DNA of 6,596 nucleotides from an uncultured beta proteobacterium (GTDB lineage: Bacteria; Pseudomonadota; Gammaproteobacteria; Burkholderiales; Burkholderiaceae_C). The stretch is taken from contig CAJASG010000149.1 of NCBI GenBank assembly GCA_903944555.1, positions 1-6,596 on the forward strand, given 5' to 3'. Under the pieces are notes generated by a model, which was not told where the DNA came from, searched no databases, and saw nothing but the letters and a program-made list of their open reading frames with translations. Positions 1 through 5,628 of the stretch are shown in pieces (within the stretch, counting starts at the first letter, position 1; every line of letters begins with the position of its first letter). The translations under genes were made by a program, and so were the position numbers.

Positions 1-1
1 C

Positions 2-466
2 CTGCGCGGGTTCAACCTCAATGCCAAATTGGACATTGACCCGGACTTTCTCAAGGAGGAGGCGCACGAGCACCACGGGCACGAGGGGCATAACCATGCG
101 CCCGGTGAGCACTGCAACCACCCATCCCACAGCGAGGGCGGCGGGCACCACCATCACCATGATGACGACGTCAAAAGCTTCGTCTTCAAGTCAGACCGGG
201 CTTTTGATCCCGCCAAGCTGGAGGATTTTCTGGCTGCCATCGTCAATATCTATGGGCCACGCATGTTGCGCTACAAAGGGGTGCTCTATATGAAGGGCAC
301 CGAGCGTAAGGTCATCTTTCAGGGCGTGCACCAGTTAATGGGCAGCGATCTCGGGCCCGCATGGGCCGAGGGTGAAAAGCGCGGCAGCAAAATGGTCTTT
401 ATCGGTATTGATTTGCCGCAGGATATCTTCTTGCAGGGCATGGAACAATCGCTGGCTGGCGTTTAA
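2..466 (+). CDS. CobW/COG0523 family GTP-binding metal chaperone, C-terminal part (5' end outside window)
   Basis: Open from the left edge in the frame starting at base 2, so only the last 154 residues are seen. The N-terminal G domain, with its Walker motifs and the family CxCC metal site, lies upstream and cannot be checked. Bases 65-160 encode a segment with 14 His and one Cys in 32 residues, ending in five consecutive His followed by Asp residues. Such a metal-binding loop is typical of this family. It is followed by a CobW C-terminal domain: the text runs YGPRMLRYKGVLY, then GVHQLMGSDLGPAW, then a GEKRGSKMVFIGIDLP block, all strongly characteristic of the family. COG0523 proteins are GTPases thought to deliver Zn, Co, Ni or Fe to client enzymes in the cytoplasm; which metal is used here cannot be read from this fragment. 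An internal TTG at base 29 is not a credible start. The family call is sure; the substrate is unknown. Confidence 0.92.
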   Translation: MRGFNLNAKLDIDPDFLKEEAHEHHGHEGHNHAPGEHCNHPSHSEGGGHHHHHDDDVKSFVFKSDRAFDPAKLEDFLAAIVNIYGPRMLRYKGVLYMKGTERKVIFQGVHQLMGSDLGPAWAEGEKRGSKMVFIGIDLPQDIFLQGMEQSLAGV

Positions 467-653
467 CGCCACCTACTAATTTCGGTCTGGGGATCAAATG
501 ATTGTCTCGATTTTGCAACTAATGGGTTTTCCGGTGGGTAAGCCTGTACACTCGCGCGCCGGGGAAGCTCCACCAGGCAAGCCTTTGAAGGCGGGCGGTG
601 GGGCGGCAGTAGCCACCGATCATGTGCAGGAAAAACCTGCCAGGAGACAAGAA
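467..653 (+). other. GC-rich intergenic leader upstream of dksA
   Basis: An open frame from ATG 498 continues into dksA, but this part does not read like protein. It includes rare codons (CTA, GTA, adjacent AGG AGA), and its translation lacks the character of the tail that follows. I read it as an untranslated leader. It can fold: bases 568-574 pair with 597-603 (7 bp including one G-U), enclosing the palindrome GCCTTTGAAGGC (581-592), and GCAGG-AAAAA-CCTGC (626-640) forms a 5-bp hairpin ending one base before the dksA ribosome binding site. No clear promoter or Rho-independent terminator was found. If the true start is ATG 498, this region is coding instead. Confidence 0.45.
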
Positions 654-656
654 GTG
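642..656 (+). promoter_or_regulatory. Ribosome binding site and GTG start that decide the dksA start
   Basis: AGGAG at 642-646 lies 7 nt before GTG 654-656, close to ideal Shine-Dalgarno spacing. The competing in-frame ATG at 498 has only a weak TGGGGA-like sequence in front. The internal ATG at 1203, where the conserved DksA core begins, has no recognisable Shine-Dalgarno. From GTG 654 the protein opens directly with Lys-rich sequence (VKTKSGNETKAK). Confidence 0.65.
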
Positions 657-1667
657 AAAACAAAATCCGGGAACGAAACCAAGGCCAAAGATGCCAAGAC
701 CACGGGCAAGGTGCTTGAAAAGCCTGCCGCCAAGTCTGCCGAAAAACCGACCAAGCCGGTGGCAAAGCCGGTTTTCAAAACCACCGCAAAGGCTGAGCCC
801 AAACCCGTGACCAAGCCAAGCAGCAAAACTGTAGTCAAGGTTTCAGTACCCGTTGCCGCCAAAGCGCCGATTGTCAAGGCGCCGACCAAATTGGTCGTGA
901 AAGCAGAAAAGACAGTTGTCAAACCAGTGGCCAAATCGGCTCCGAAAAATCCAGTAAAAGCGGTTCCAGAAACCGTGGTTCCCAAGGCGAAAACTCAAGT
1001 GCAAGTGATTCAACCCGTAGTCAAGGCGGTGACGCCTTCCGTGTCCCCGACCCCCGTGGCGGCTCCCGCCAAAGCAGGGCGTCCGTCGTCACGTCTGGCG
1101 CAATTGACCGTGCCATCCATGGCGCAGGCGGTGGCCTCCACTGCTGCCAAAGCGAGTTACGGCCAGGCGGCACCCTCTTTTGTCGCGGCTCCGGTACTCC
1201 CCATGGCGATCAAAAAAGATCCCAAACTCGTGGACAACTGGAAGACTACGCCCGTCGCACAACTCACCGATGCAGAGTTGTTGGCCATGCCCGATTCCGA
1301 GTACATGAACGAAACACAACTCGCGGCATTTCGGTTGAAGTTGGTGACCCTCAAGCGCGACATTCTGAGCAATGCCGGCGAGACCACCGAGCATTTGCGC
1401 GAGGATACCTCTGTCGTGCCCGATCCGGCCGACCGTGCCACCATTGAAGAAGAGCATGCTCTGGAATTGCGCACACGCGACCGTGAGCGTAAGTTGCTGA
1501 AGAAAATCGAGCAATCCATTGGCCGTATTGATTCCAATGACTATGGCTACTGCGATGAAACCGGTGAAGCGATCGGTGTCGGACGGCTGTTGGCCCGCCC
1601 CACGGCAACCCTGTCGTTGGAAGCGCAGCAGCGTCGCGAACTCAAACAAAAGATGTTTGGCGATTGA
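654..1667 (+). CDS. dksA: RNA polymerase-binding transcription factor DksA with long Lys/Ala/Pro-rich N-terminal extension
   Basis: DksA binds the RNA polymerase secondary channel and, with ppGpp, retunes transcription (rRNA down, amino-acid genes up). The C-terminal 154 residues (184-337 from GTG 654) are a full-length DksA core, close to the 151 residues of E. coli. The coiled-coil tip is intact in DPADRAT (D257, D260, A262), followed by EEEHALELRTRDRERKLLKKIE. The zinc-finger region keeps only the first of four Cys: C300, then T303, S321 and A324 in YGYCDETGEAIGVGRL...ARPTATLSLEAQ. I recall this as the usual state in alpha- and betaproteobacterial DksA. Residues 1 to about 145 are a low-complexity tail rich in Lys, Ala, Pro and Val with KPVAK-like units, resembling bacterial histone-H1-like proteins. 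About 40 Ala/Ser-rich residues link it to the core. The start is chosen from the strong AGGAG; ATG 498 would add 52 unlikely residues, and ATG 1203 would give the core alone. Confidence 0.9.
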   Translation: MKTKSGNETKAKDAKTTGKVLEKPAAKSAEKPTKPVAKPVFKTTAKAEPKPVTKPSSKTVVKVSVPVAAKAPIVKAPTKLVVKAEKTVVKPVAKSAPKNPVKAVPETVVPKAKTQVQVIQPVVKAVTPSVSPTPVAAPAKAGRPSSRLAQLTVPSMAQAVASTAAKASYGQAAPSFVAAPVLPMAIKKDPKLVDNWKTTPVAQLTDAELLAMPDSEYMNETQLAAFRLKLVTLKRDILSNAGETTEHLREDTSVVPDPADRATIEEEHALELRTRDRERKLLKKIEQSIGRIDSNDYGYCDETGEAIGVGRLLARPTATLSLEAQQRRELKQKMFGD

Positions 1668-1710
1668 TATTGAGCTTGTGATTTTGCTGCCCCACCAGTA
1701 AGTTTCATTT

Positions 1711-3426
1711 ATGGCCGAAAAAAGCGATCGTCTCGGTTTGCTGTCCAAGATGGCGCTTTTCGTTCGCAATCCGACGAAGGATTGGTCGGACCTGGATCGC
1801 CCCGAGCCCTCTGCTGAGGCCGGCTATGACAAACAGGCCCTGAAGGCCATGATTGAGCGCAAGCGACAAAATGATTTTGTCCGCCGCCGCGAGTTTGATC
1901 AATTGCGAAAGTTGCGCAGCCGCGAAGCCTCTGGCATGGGGGGCTTGGTGCGTCCTTCTGTTTTCCAGACCAGCATGGCGACCGACCCGGACGGCCGAGC
2001 GGTCACGCTCAAAAAGATCGATGAAATAGAAGCGCAGATGTCCAAGCAGTGGTGGAAGGGCAAGCAGGAGTCTGCCAATGCGCACGCTGCGGGTTCTGCG
2101 GAAAGCCCATTGCCGCCGTCCAGCGAGCCCGGCGCTGTCGACACGGAGCACCCTGGGGCCCCAACACATGGAAGTTTCGATACGACGCAAAATGCGGAGT
2201 ACTCCGGCAACGGAGCGGAATTCACTGTGACCGAGATGGGGGTGGGGGCGGCGCCCGCTGCGGCCCCACCTTCTGTCGGCGGTGTGAACGGTCGGTACGA
2301 TGGGCGGGATGTCGCGTTCTCCACCTCTGAGTTGTTTGCCATTGATGCCGACGACATGGCCACGGACCCCGAACTCGAGGAGGCGGCCATTCGATTTGCC
2401 AACGGCGACGATACCGGTGCCGAAAGTGGGCTGCTGGACGCTTTGCGAGGCGAGGCGATTCTGCCCGATGTCGCGGCCTCCTGGGCTGCTGCCTTGCTGG
2501 ATTTCTACCGGGCAACCGATAGCCGCGTCAAGTTCGATCAAGCGGTGCTTGAGTTTGGTTATCGTTTTGACCGCGTTGTGCCGCAGTGGGAGTCGATTGC
2601 CACCTCCCGGGGCCAGCGGGCCGCCGGGGTGGCGACTCCTGTGGGTGCTGTGGGCTATGGAGCTGCGGATGCGGCCATGCTCCCCGTTGCATTGTGGGAG
2701 TGCCCCGCTGATTTGACGGTCCATGCGATGGAGGATTTGCGCGATGTCATGTCCTCTCACCCCATGCCTTGGCATTTGGGTTGGGGGCGTTTGGCCAGTA
2801 TTTCGAGCGATGCCATGCCTTTGTTGGGTGGCTTGTTCGGCAGTCTGTGTGACGAACCCGTTGCCTTGTGTTTTAGCGGTGGTGCGCGACTGGTGCAGAC
2901 CTTGCGCGCCATGATGCCATCGGGGGATCGCGGTGTGAGCTCCGCTTGGTGGACCGTCCGTCTGGATGTGTTGCGCACGATGCAGTTGCAAGACGAGTTC
3001 GAGTTGGCTGCGCTGGACTATTGCGTGACGTATGAAGTATCACCGCCCGCATGGGCGTCAGCGCGCTGCCAGTTTGAAACCGTTAACGCAGCGCAGGGTG
3101 TGGCTCAGAGCTTGGCGGCCACTGTCCCCATGGGGTTGGATCAGGCGTCAGCCGATACCCTGGAGTTGCGTGGAGATGTGTTGGGCGACGCAACGCTAGC
3201 ACTCGCCGGTGGTGGGGGCTTCAAAAGTGGGGAGCTGATTTCGGTTTCCTGCCATGGTCTAGTGCGCGTTGATTTTTCCGCCGCTGGAAGCATACTCAAT
3301 TGGGTCGCCATGCGACAGTCAGAGGGGTGCAATGTCCAGTTTCAAGGGGTTCACCGGCTGGTGGCTGCCTTCTTCAACGTCATCGGTATCAATGAACACG
3401 CCCGTGTGGTTCCTCGCTCCATTTGA
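1711..3426 (+). CDS. Uncharacterised 571-residue protein with TPR-like helical region and two STAS-like domains
   Basis: No named gene is recognised. The order seen is: residues 1-115, highly charged, with a helical basic stretch (KAMIERKRQNDFVRRREFDQLRK at 45-67) and a KKIDEIEAQM helix; 118-205, a low-complexity Ala/Gly/Pro linker; about 216-296, amphipathic helices (ELEEAAIRFANGDD, AASWAALLDFYRATD) like a TPR/FimV-type repeat pair; about 325-400, a degenerate STAS-like fold (WECPADLT, then WHLGWGRLASISSDAMPLL, then PVALCFSG); about 425-452, the motif LDYCVTYEVSPPAW; and about 483-571, a C-terminal STAS-like domain with the strand-helix pattern LISVSCHGLVRVDFSAAGSILNW. No signal peptide or membrane segment is evident, so it is probably cytoplasmic. 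STAS domains usually mediate protein-protein switching (anti-anti-sigma, transporters), but the client here is unknown. It lies 43 nt after dksA and 71 nt before hslV. Start ATG 1711 has only a weak GTAAG ahead of it. The domain calls are from residue pattern only. Confidence 0.85.
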   Translation: MAEKSDRLGLLSKMALFVRNPTKDWSDLDRPEPSAEAGYDKQALKAMIERKRQNDFVRRREFDQLRKLRSREASGMGGLVRPSVFQTSMATDPDGRAVTLKKIDEIEAQMSKQWWKGKQESANAHAAGSAESPLPPSSEPGAVDTEHPGAPTHGSFDTTQNAEYSGNGAEFTVTEMGVGAAPAAAPPSVGGVNGRYDGRDVAFSTSELFAIDADDMATDPELEEAAIRFANGDDTGAESGLLDALRGEAILPDVAASWAAALLDFYRATDSRVKFDQAVLEFGYRFDRVVPQWESIATSRGQRAAGVATPVGAVGYGAADAAMLPVALWECPADLTVHAMEDLRDVMSSHPMPWHLGWGRLASISSDAMPLLGGLFGSLCDEPVALCFSGGARLVQTLRAMMPSGDRGVSSAWWTVRLDVLRTMQLQDEFELAALDYCVTYEVSPPAWASARCQFETVNAAQGVAQSLAATVPMGLDQASADTLELRGDVLGDATLALAGGGGFKSGELISVSCHGLVRVDFSAAGSILNWVAMRQSEGCNVQFQGVHRLVAAFFNVIGINEHARVVPRSI

Positions 3427-3497
3427 TTTAGTGTGCGAACTCCGGGGCTGTGACGCATTTACTTGCATTTAGGGCAAACGCCCGAATCTAGGATTTC

Positions 3498-4043
3498 ATG
3501 GAACAATTTCACGGCACCACCATCATCAGCGTGCGGCGCAAAACCCCCCAAGGCATGCAGGTTGCCATTGGCGGCGATGGGCAAGTGACCCTTGGGAACA
3601 TCGTGGTCAAGGGGACGGCCCGCAAGGTGCGCAAACTCCATCACGGCAAAGTTTTGGCTGGTTTTGCGGGGGCAACCGCCGATGCGTTTACCTTGTTCGA
3701 GCGCTTTGAAGCCAAGCTGGAAAAGCACCAGGGTCACCTGGTTCGCGCCGCGATTGAATTGACCAAAGACTGGCGCACGGACCGGGTGCTGCGCCGCTTG
3801 GAGGCGATGCTGGCGGTGGCTGATTTGGAAGCCTCGCTCATCATCACGGGCAATGGTGACGTGCTGGAGCCTGAAAACGGAATTGTGACCATTGGGTCTG
3901 GCGGGGCGTATGCGCAGGCCGCAGCCATTGCGCTGTTGAACCATACGGAGTTGTCGGCCACGGACATTGTGAAGCAGTCCCTGGAGATTGCCGGTGAGCT
4001 GTGTATCTACACCAACATGAACCACACGATCGAAACGCTATGA
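3498..4043 (+). CDS. hslV: ATP-dependent protease HslVU, peptidase subunit HslV (ClpQ)
   Basis: HslV forms a double-hexamer N-terminal-threonine peptidase chamber in the cytoplasm, capped by HslU hexamers, and degrades unfolded and regulatory proteins. The 181-residue product aligns along its whole length with E. coli HslV (176). The nucleophile is Thr7 of [14 protein letters not shown], exposed after removal of a six-residue propeptide; the E. coli enzyme loses only Met. Family blocks present include [11 protein letters not shown], the lysine region [12 protein letters not shown] (K43 corresponds to E. coli K33), [38 protein letters not shown] and [13 protein letters not shown] four- to five-residue insert (TPQGMQ) follows the first strand. 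ATG 3498 has AGGA at 3490-3493, close to the start. The stop overlaps the hslU start as ATGA, implying translational coupling. Confidence 0.98.
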   Translation: MEQFHGTTIISVRRKTPQGMQVAIGGDGQVTLGNIVVKGTARKVRKLHHGKVLAGFAGATADAFTLFERFEAKLEKHQGHLVRAAIELTKDWRTDRVLRRLEAMLAVADLEASLIITGNGDVLEPENGIVTIGSGGAYAQAAAIALLNHTELSATDIVKQSLEIAGELCIYTNMNHTIETL

Positions 4044-5365
4044 CGCCTCAAGAAATCGTTGCTGAACTGGATAAGCACATTGTGGGGCAGAGCCAGGCCA
4101 AGCGGGCTGTGGCGATTGCCTTGCGGAACCGCTGGCGCAGGCAGCAAGTGGAGCCAGGGCTGCGGGCGGAGATCACGCCCAAGAACATCCTGATGATCGG
4201 GCCCACCGGCGTCGGTAAAACCGAGATTGCCCGCCGCCTCGCGCGTTTGGCGGATGCACCGTTCATCAAGGTGGAGGCCACCAAGTTCACCGAGGTCGGT
4301 TACGTCGGAAAAGACGTGGATGCCATCATTCGCGACCTGGCCGACATAGCCGTCAAGCAAACACGCGAGTCGGAAAAACGCAAGGTGCGTGCACGTGCGG
4401 AAGATGCGGCGGAGGACCGCATTCTGGATATCCTGATCCCGCAGCCCCGGGTGGAGTTTGGGGTGGTACAGGCGGCGGATACGCCAGAGAGTACCGCACG
4501 GCAAACCTTTCGCAAGAAGCTGCGCGAGGGGCAGCTGGCGGATCGCGAGATTGAAATTGATGTAGCGCAGTCGGCGCCGCAACTAGAGGTCATGGGCCCA
4601 CCAGGCATGGAGGAGATGACCGAGCAATTGCGCGGCATGTTTGGCCAGCTCGGGCAAGCCAAACGCCAGACACGCAAGCTGAAGATCGCTGAGGCGCTGA
4701 AGGTGCTGATCGACGAAGAGGCTGCCAAGCTGGTGAACGAGGACGATATCAGGGCCCAGGCCTTGCATATGCTGGAGCAAAACGGCATTGTGTTTATCGA
4801 TGAGATTGACAAGGTCACCTCCCGCAGCGAAGGCAGCGGTGCCGAGGTGTCCCGCCAGGGCGTGCAACGCGACCTTTTGCCATTGGTCGAGGGCACCACG
4901 GTGTCTACAAAGTACGGCATGGTCAAAACAGACCATATTTTGTTTGTGGCATCCGGGGCCTTTCATCTGAGCAAGCCCAGCGACCTGATTCCTGAATTGC
5001 AAGGGCGTTTTCCGATACGTGTAGAGTTGCAGTCGCTGTCGGTCAAGGACTTTGAAGCGATCCTCACCCAAACCCACGCCTCGCTCATGAAGCAATACCA
5101 GGCGCTGCTGGCCACGGAGTCCGTGGCGCTTGAGTTCACGCCTGATGGCATTACCCGGTTGGCACAAATTGCGTTCGAAGTGAATGAGCGCACCGAGAAT
5201 ATTGGTGCCCGACGCCTGGCGACGGTGATGGAGCGCCTACTAGACGATGTTAGTTTTGATGCCACATCTTTGTCTGGTAAGACCATTTTGATTGACGGCC
5301 CTTATGTCGACGCGCGGTTGGGTGAACTCAGCCAAAACGAAGATCTTTCACGTTACATTTTGTAA
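4040..5365 (+). CDS. hslU: ATP-dependent protease HslVU, ATPase subunit HslU (ClpY)
   Basis: HslU is the AAA+ unfoldase that recognises substrates, threads them into HslV and activates it. At 441 residues it matches the E. coli length (443) and sequence throughout. Visible elements: Walker A GPTGVGKT (54-61); pore loop GYVG (87-90); the intermediate (I) domain, with its variable charged section, at about 105-230; Walker B VFIDEID (251-257); sensor region ASGAF (304-308); conserved Arg323 in PELQGRFP; sensor-2 GARR (389-392); and the C-terminal tail DLSRYIL, which in the family inserts between HslV subunits to activate them. Start ATG 4040 overlaps the hslV TGA by 4 nt. It gives [17 protein letters not shown], the normal family N-terminus; an upstream in-frame start at 4001 would add 13 unrelated residues. 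No Rho-independent terminator was found after the stop. Confidence 0.98.
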   Translation: MTPQEIVAELDKHIVGQSQAKRAVAIALRNRWRRQQVEPGLRAEITPKNILMIGPTGVGKTEIARRLARLADAPFIKVEATKFTEVGYVGKDVDAIIRDLADIAVKQTRESEKRKVRARAEDAAEDRILDILIPQPRVEFGVVQAADTPESTARQTFRKKLREGQLADREIEIDVAQSAPQLEVMGPPGMEEMTEQLRGMFGQLGQAKRQTRKLKIAEALKVLIDEEAAKLVNEDDIRAQALHMLEQNGIVFIDEIDKVTSRSEGSGAEVSRQGVQRDLLPLVEGTTVSTKYGMVKTDHILFVASGAFHLSKPSDLIPELQGRFPIRVELQSLSVKDFEAILTQTHASLMKQYQALLATESVALEFTPDGITRLAQIAFEVNERTENIGARRLATVMERLLDDVSFDATSLSGKTILIDGPYVDARLGELSQNEDLSRYIL

Positions 5366-5420
5366 TCGTCGACAGGGTCATTCGCTGACATCGCTTCAAG
5401 CATCACTTTCATAACGTGTG

Positions 5421-5532
5421 CTAAGTCCTTAATTTAGAACGATTTTTGCGGTTTCGCAACCTGCGGAATCGCTTCTAAGTCCTTGATTTCATTGGAAAAA
5501 ATTGTTGCAAGCCCCTTGCAAGTCCTTGTTTT
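5421..5532 (+). repeat. Three direct copies of AAGTCCTTNNTTT
   Basis: Copies are at 5421-5435 (CTAAGTCCTTAATTT), 5475-5489 (CTAAGTCCTTGATTT) and 5518-5532 (GCAAGTCCTTGTTTT). They share AAGTCCTT exactly and end in TTT. Offsets are 54 and 43 bp, roughly five and four helical turns. The third copy lies between the candidate -35 and -10. They are presumably protein-binding sites, but no known factor is assigned. Confidence 0.7.
5446..5472 (+). repeat. Overlapping inverted repeat and TGCGGNNTCGC direct repeat
   Basis: TTGCG (5446-5450) and CGCAA (5455-5459) form a 5-bp stem around GTTT. The 11-mer TGCGGTTTCGC (5447-5457) recurs as TGCGGAATCGC (5462-5472) with two mismatches, 15 bp later. No T-run follows the stem on either strand, so it is not a Rho-independent terminator. 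The function is unknown. Confidence 0.5.
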
Positions 5533-5543
5533 ACTGATACAGT
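5516..5543 (+). promoter_or_regulatory. Candidate sigma-70 promoter for mraZ-rsmH (dcw operon)
   Basis: A -35-like TTGCAA (5516-5521, 4/6 to consensus) is separated by 16 nt from a -10-like TACAGT (5538-5543, 4/6), preceded by TGA to form an extended -10 (TGATACAGT). Transcription would begin near 5550, giving a leader of about 75 nt before mraZ. The MraZ-box array starts inside the -10 and covers the predicted start site, a sensible position for repression. No experimental start is known from the sequence; an additional promoter further upstream is possible. Confidence 0.45.
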
Positions 5544-5584
5544 GCAAAAAAGTGCAATTAAGTGGTGAAAAGTGCCCTTGAGTT
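5541..5584 (+). promoter_or_regulatory. MraZ operator: AGTG repeats with exact 10-nt period
   Basis: AGTG occurs at 5541, 5551, 5561 and 5571, and a degenerate AGTT at 5581, all in one 10-nt register; an AGTC at 5521 is also in phase. The units read AGTGC, AGTGC, AGTGG, AGTGC, mostly preceded by A or T runs. Known MraZ operators are short repeats on a 10-nt period: TGGGN with 5-nt gaps in E. coli and AAAGTG-type units in Mollicutes. Together with the position 45-85 nt before mraZ, this supports binding by the MraZ ring and autoregulation of the dcw operon. Confidence 0.82.
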
Positions 5585-5610
5585 GCCGTTTCTGACTTGT
5601 GTGCGTAAAA

Positions 5611-5628
5611 AAGGGGTGTTCTGTCGTG
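5611..5628 (+). promoter_or_regulatory. Ribosome binding site and GTG start of mraZ
   Basis: AAGGGG at 5611-5616 lies 9 nt before GTG 5626. Starting here gives [15 protein letters not shown], matching the E. coli MraZ N-terminus (MFRGATLVNLDSKGR). An in-frame start at 5599 would add nine unrelated residues and place the Shine-Dalgarno inside the gene. Confidence 0.8.

Larger units (their letters stand above)
5366..5625 (+). promoter_or_regulatory. Repeat-rich intergenic control region of the dcw cluster
   Basis: These 260 bp between hslU and mraZ are clearly AT-richer than the flanking genes and contain no plausible gene. The region holds, in order: a weak -35-like CTGACA (5385-5390) without a convincing partner; three AAGTCCTT-type direct repeats (5421, 5475, 5518); a TTGCG-GTTT-CGCAA inverted repeat (5446-5459); an 11-mer TGCGGNNTCGC repeated at 5447 and 5462; TTGCAAG repeated at 5505 and 5516; a candidate sigma-70 promoter (5516-5543); the MraZ-box array (5541-5584); and the mraZ ribosome binding site. 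The separate elements are listed on their own. Confidence 0.7.

Noticed and set aside
1089..1769. 226-codon open frame on the minus strand over the dksA 3' half
   Set aside because: It runs opposite the conserved DksA core, shows no family resemblance, and spans the dksA-orf junction without its own ribosome binding site that I can see.
1705..2991. 428-codon open frame on the minus strand opposite the STAS-like gene
   Set aside because: It is antisense to a gene with clear domain-like composition. Its translation is rich in His, Arg and Gln with no recognisable domain, as expected for a shadow frame in GC-rich DNA.
3396..3407. Palindrome ACACG-CC-CGTGT near the end of the STAS-like gene
   Set aside because: It lies inside codons of the C-terminal domain, and a single 12-bp palindrome is expected by chance in several kb.
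3472..3483. GGGC-AAAC-GCCC hairpin upstream of hslV as a terminator
   Set aside because: Only 4 bp of stem and no T-run follows, so it is not a credible terminator.
3462..3489. Sigma-32-like promoter for hslVU: CTTGCA, 13 nt, CCCGAATCT
   Set aside because: The match is tempting, since hslVU is a heat-shock operon in E. coli. However, transcription would begin only about 3-5 nt before ATG 3498 and leave the AGGA at 3490 outside the mRNA.
4300..5167. Long minus-strand frames opposite hslU
   Set aside because: hslU is certain on the + strand. The opposite frames are Ser/Arg-rich shadows with no motif.
5377..5389. GTCA-TTCGC-TGAC inverted repeat just after hslU as a terminator
   Set aside because: A 4-bp stem with no T-run; too weak.
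5385..5415. Second promoter CTGACA (5385) with CATAAC (5410)
   Set aside because: The -35 is good (5/6) but the spacer is 19 nt and the -10 is weak. It was not listed as a separate feature.
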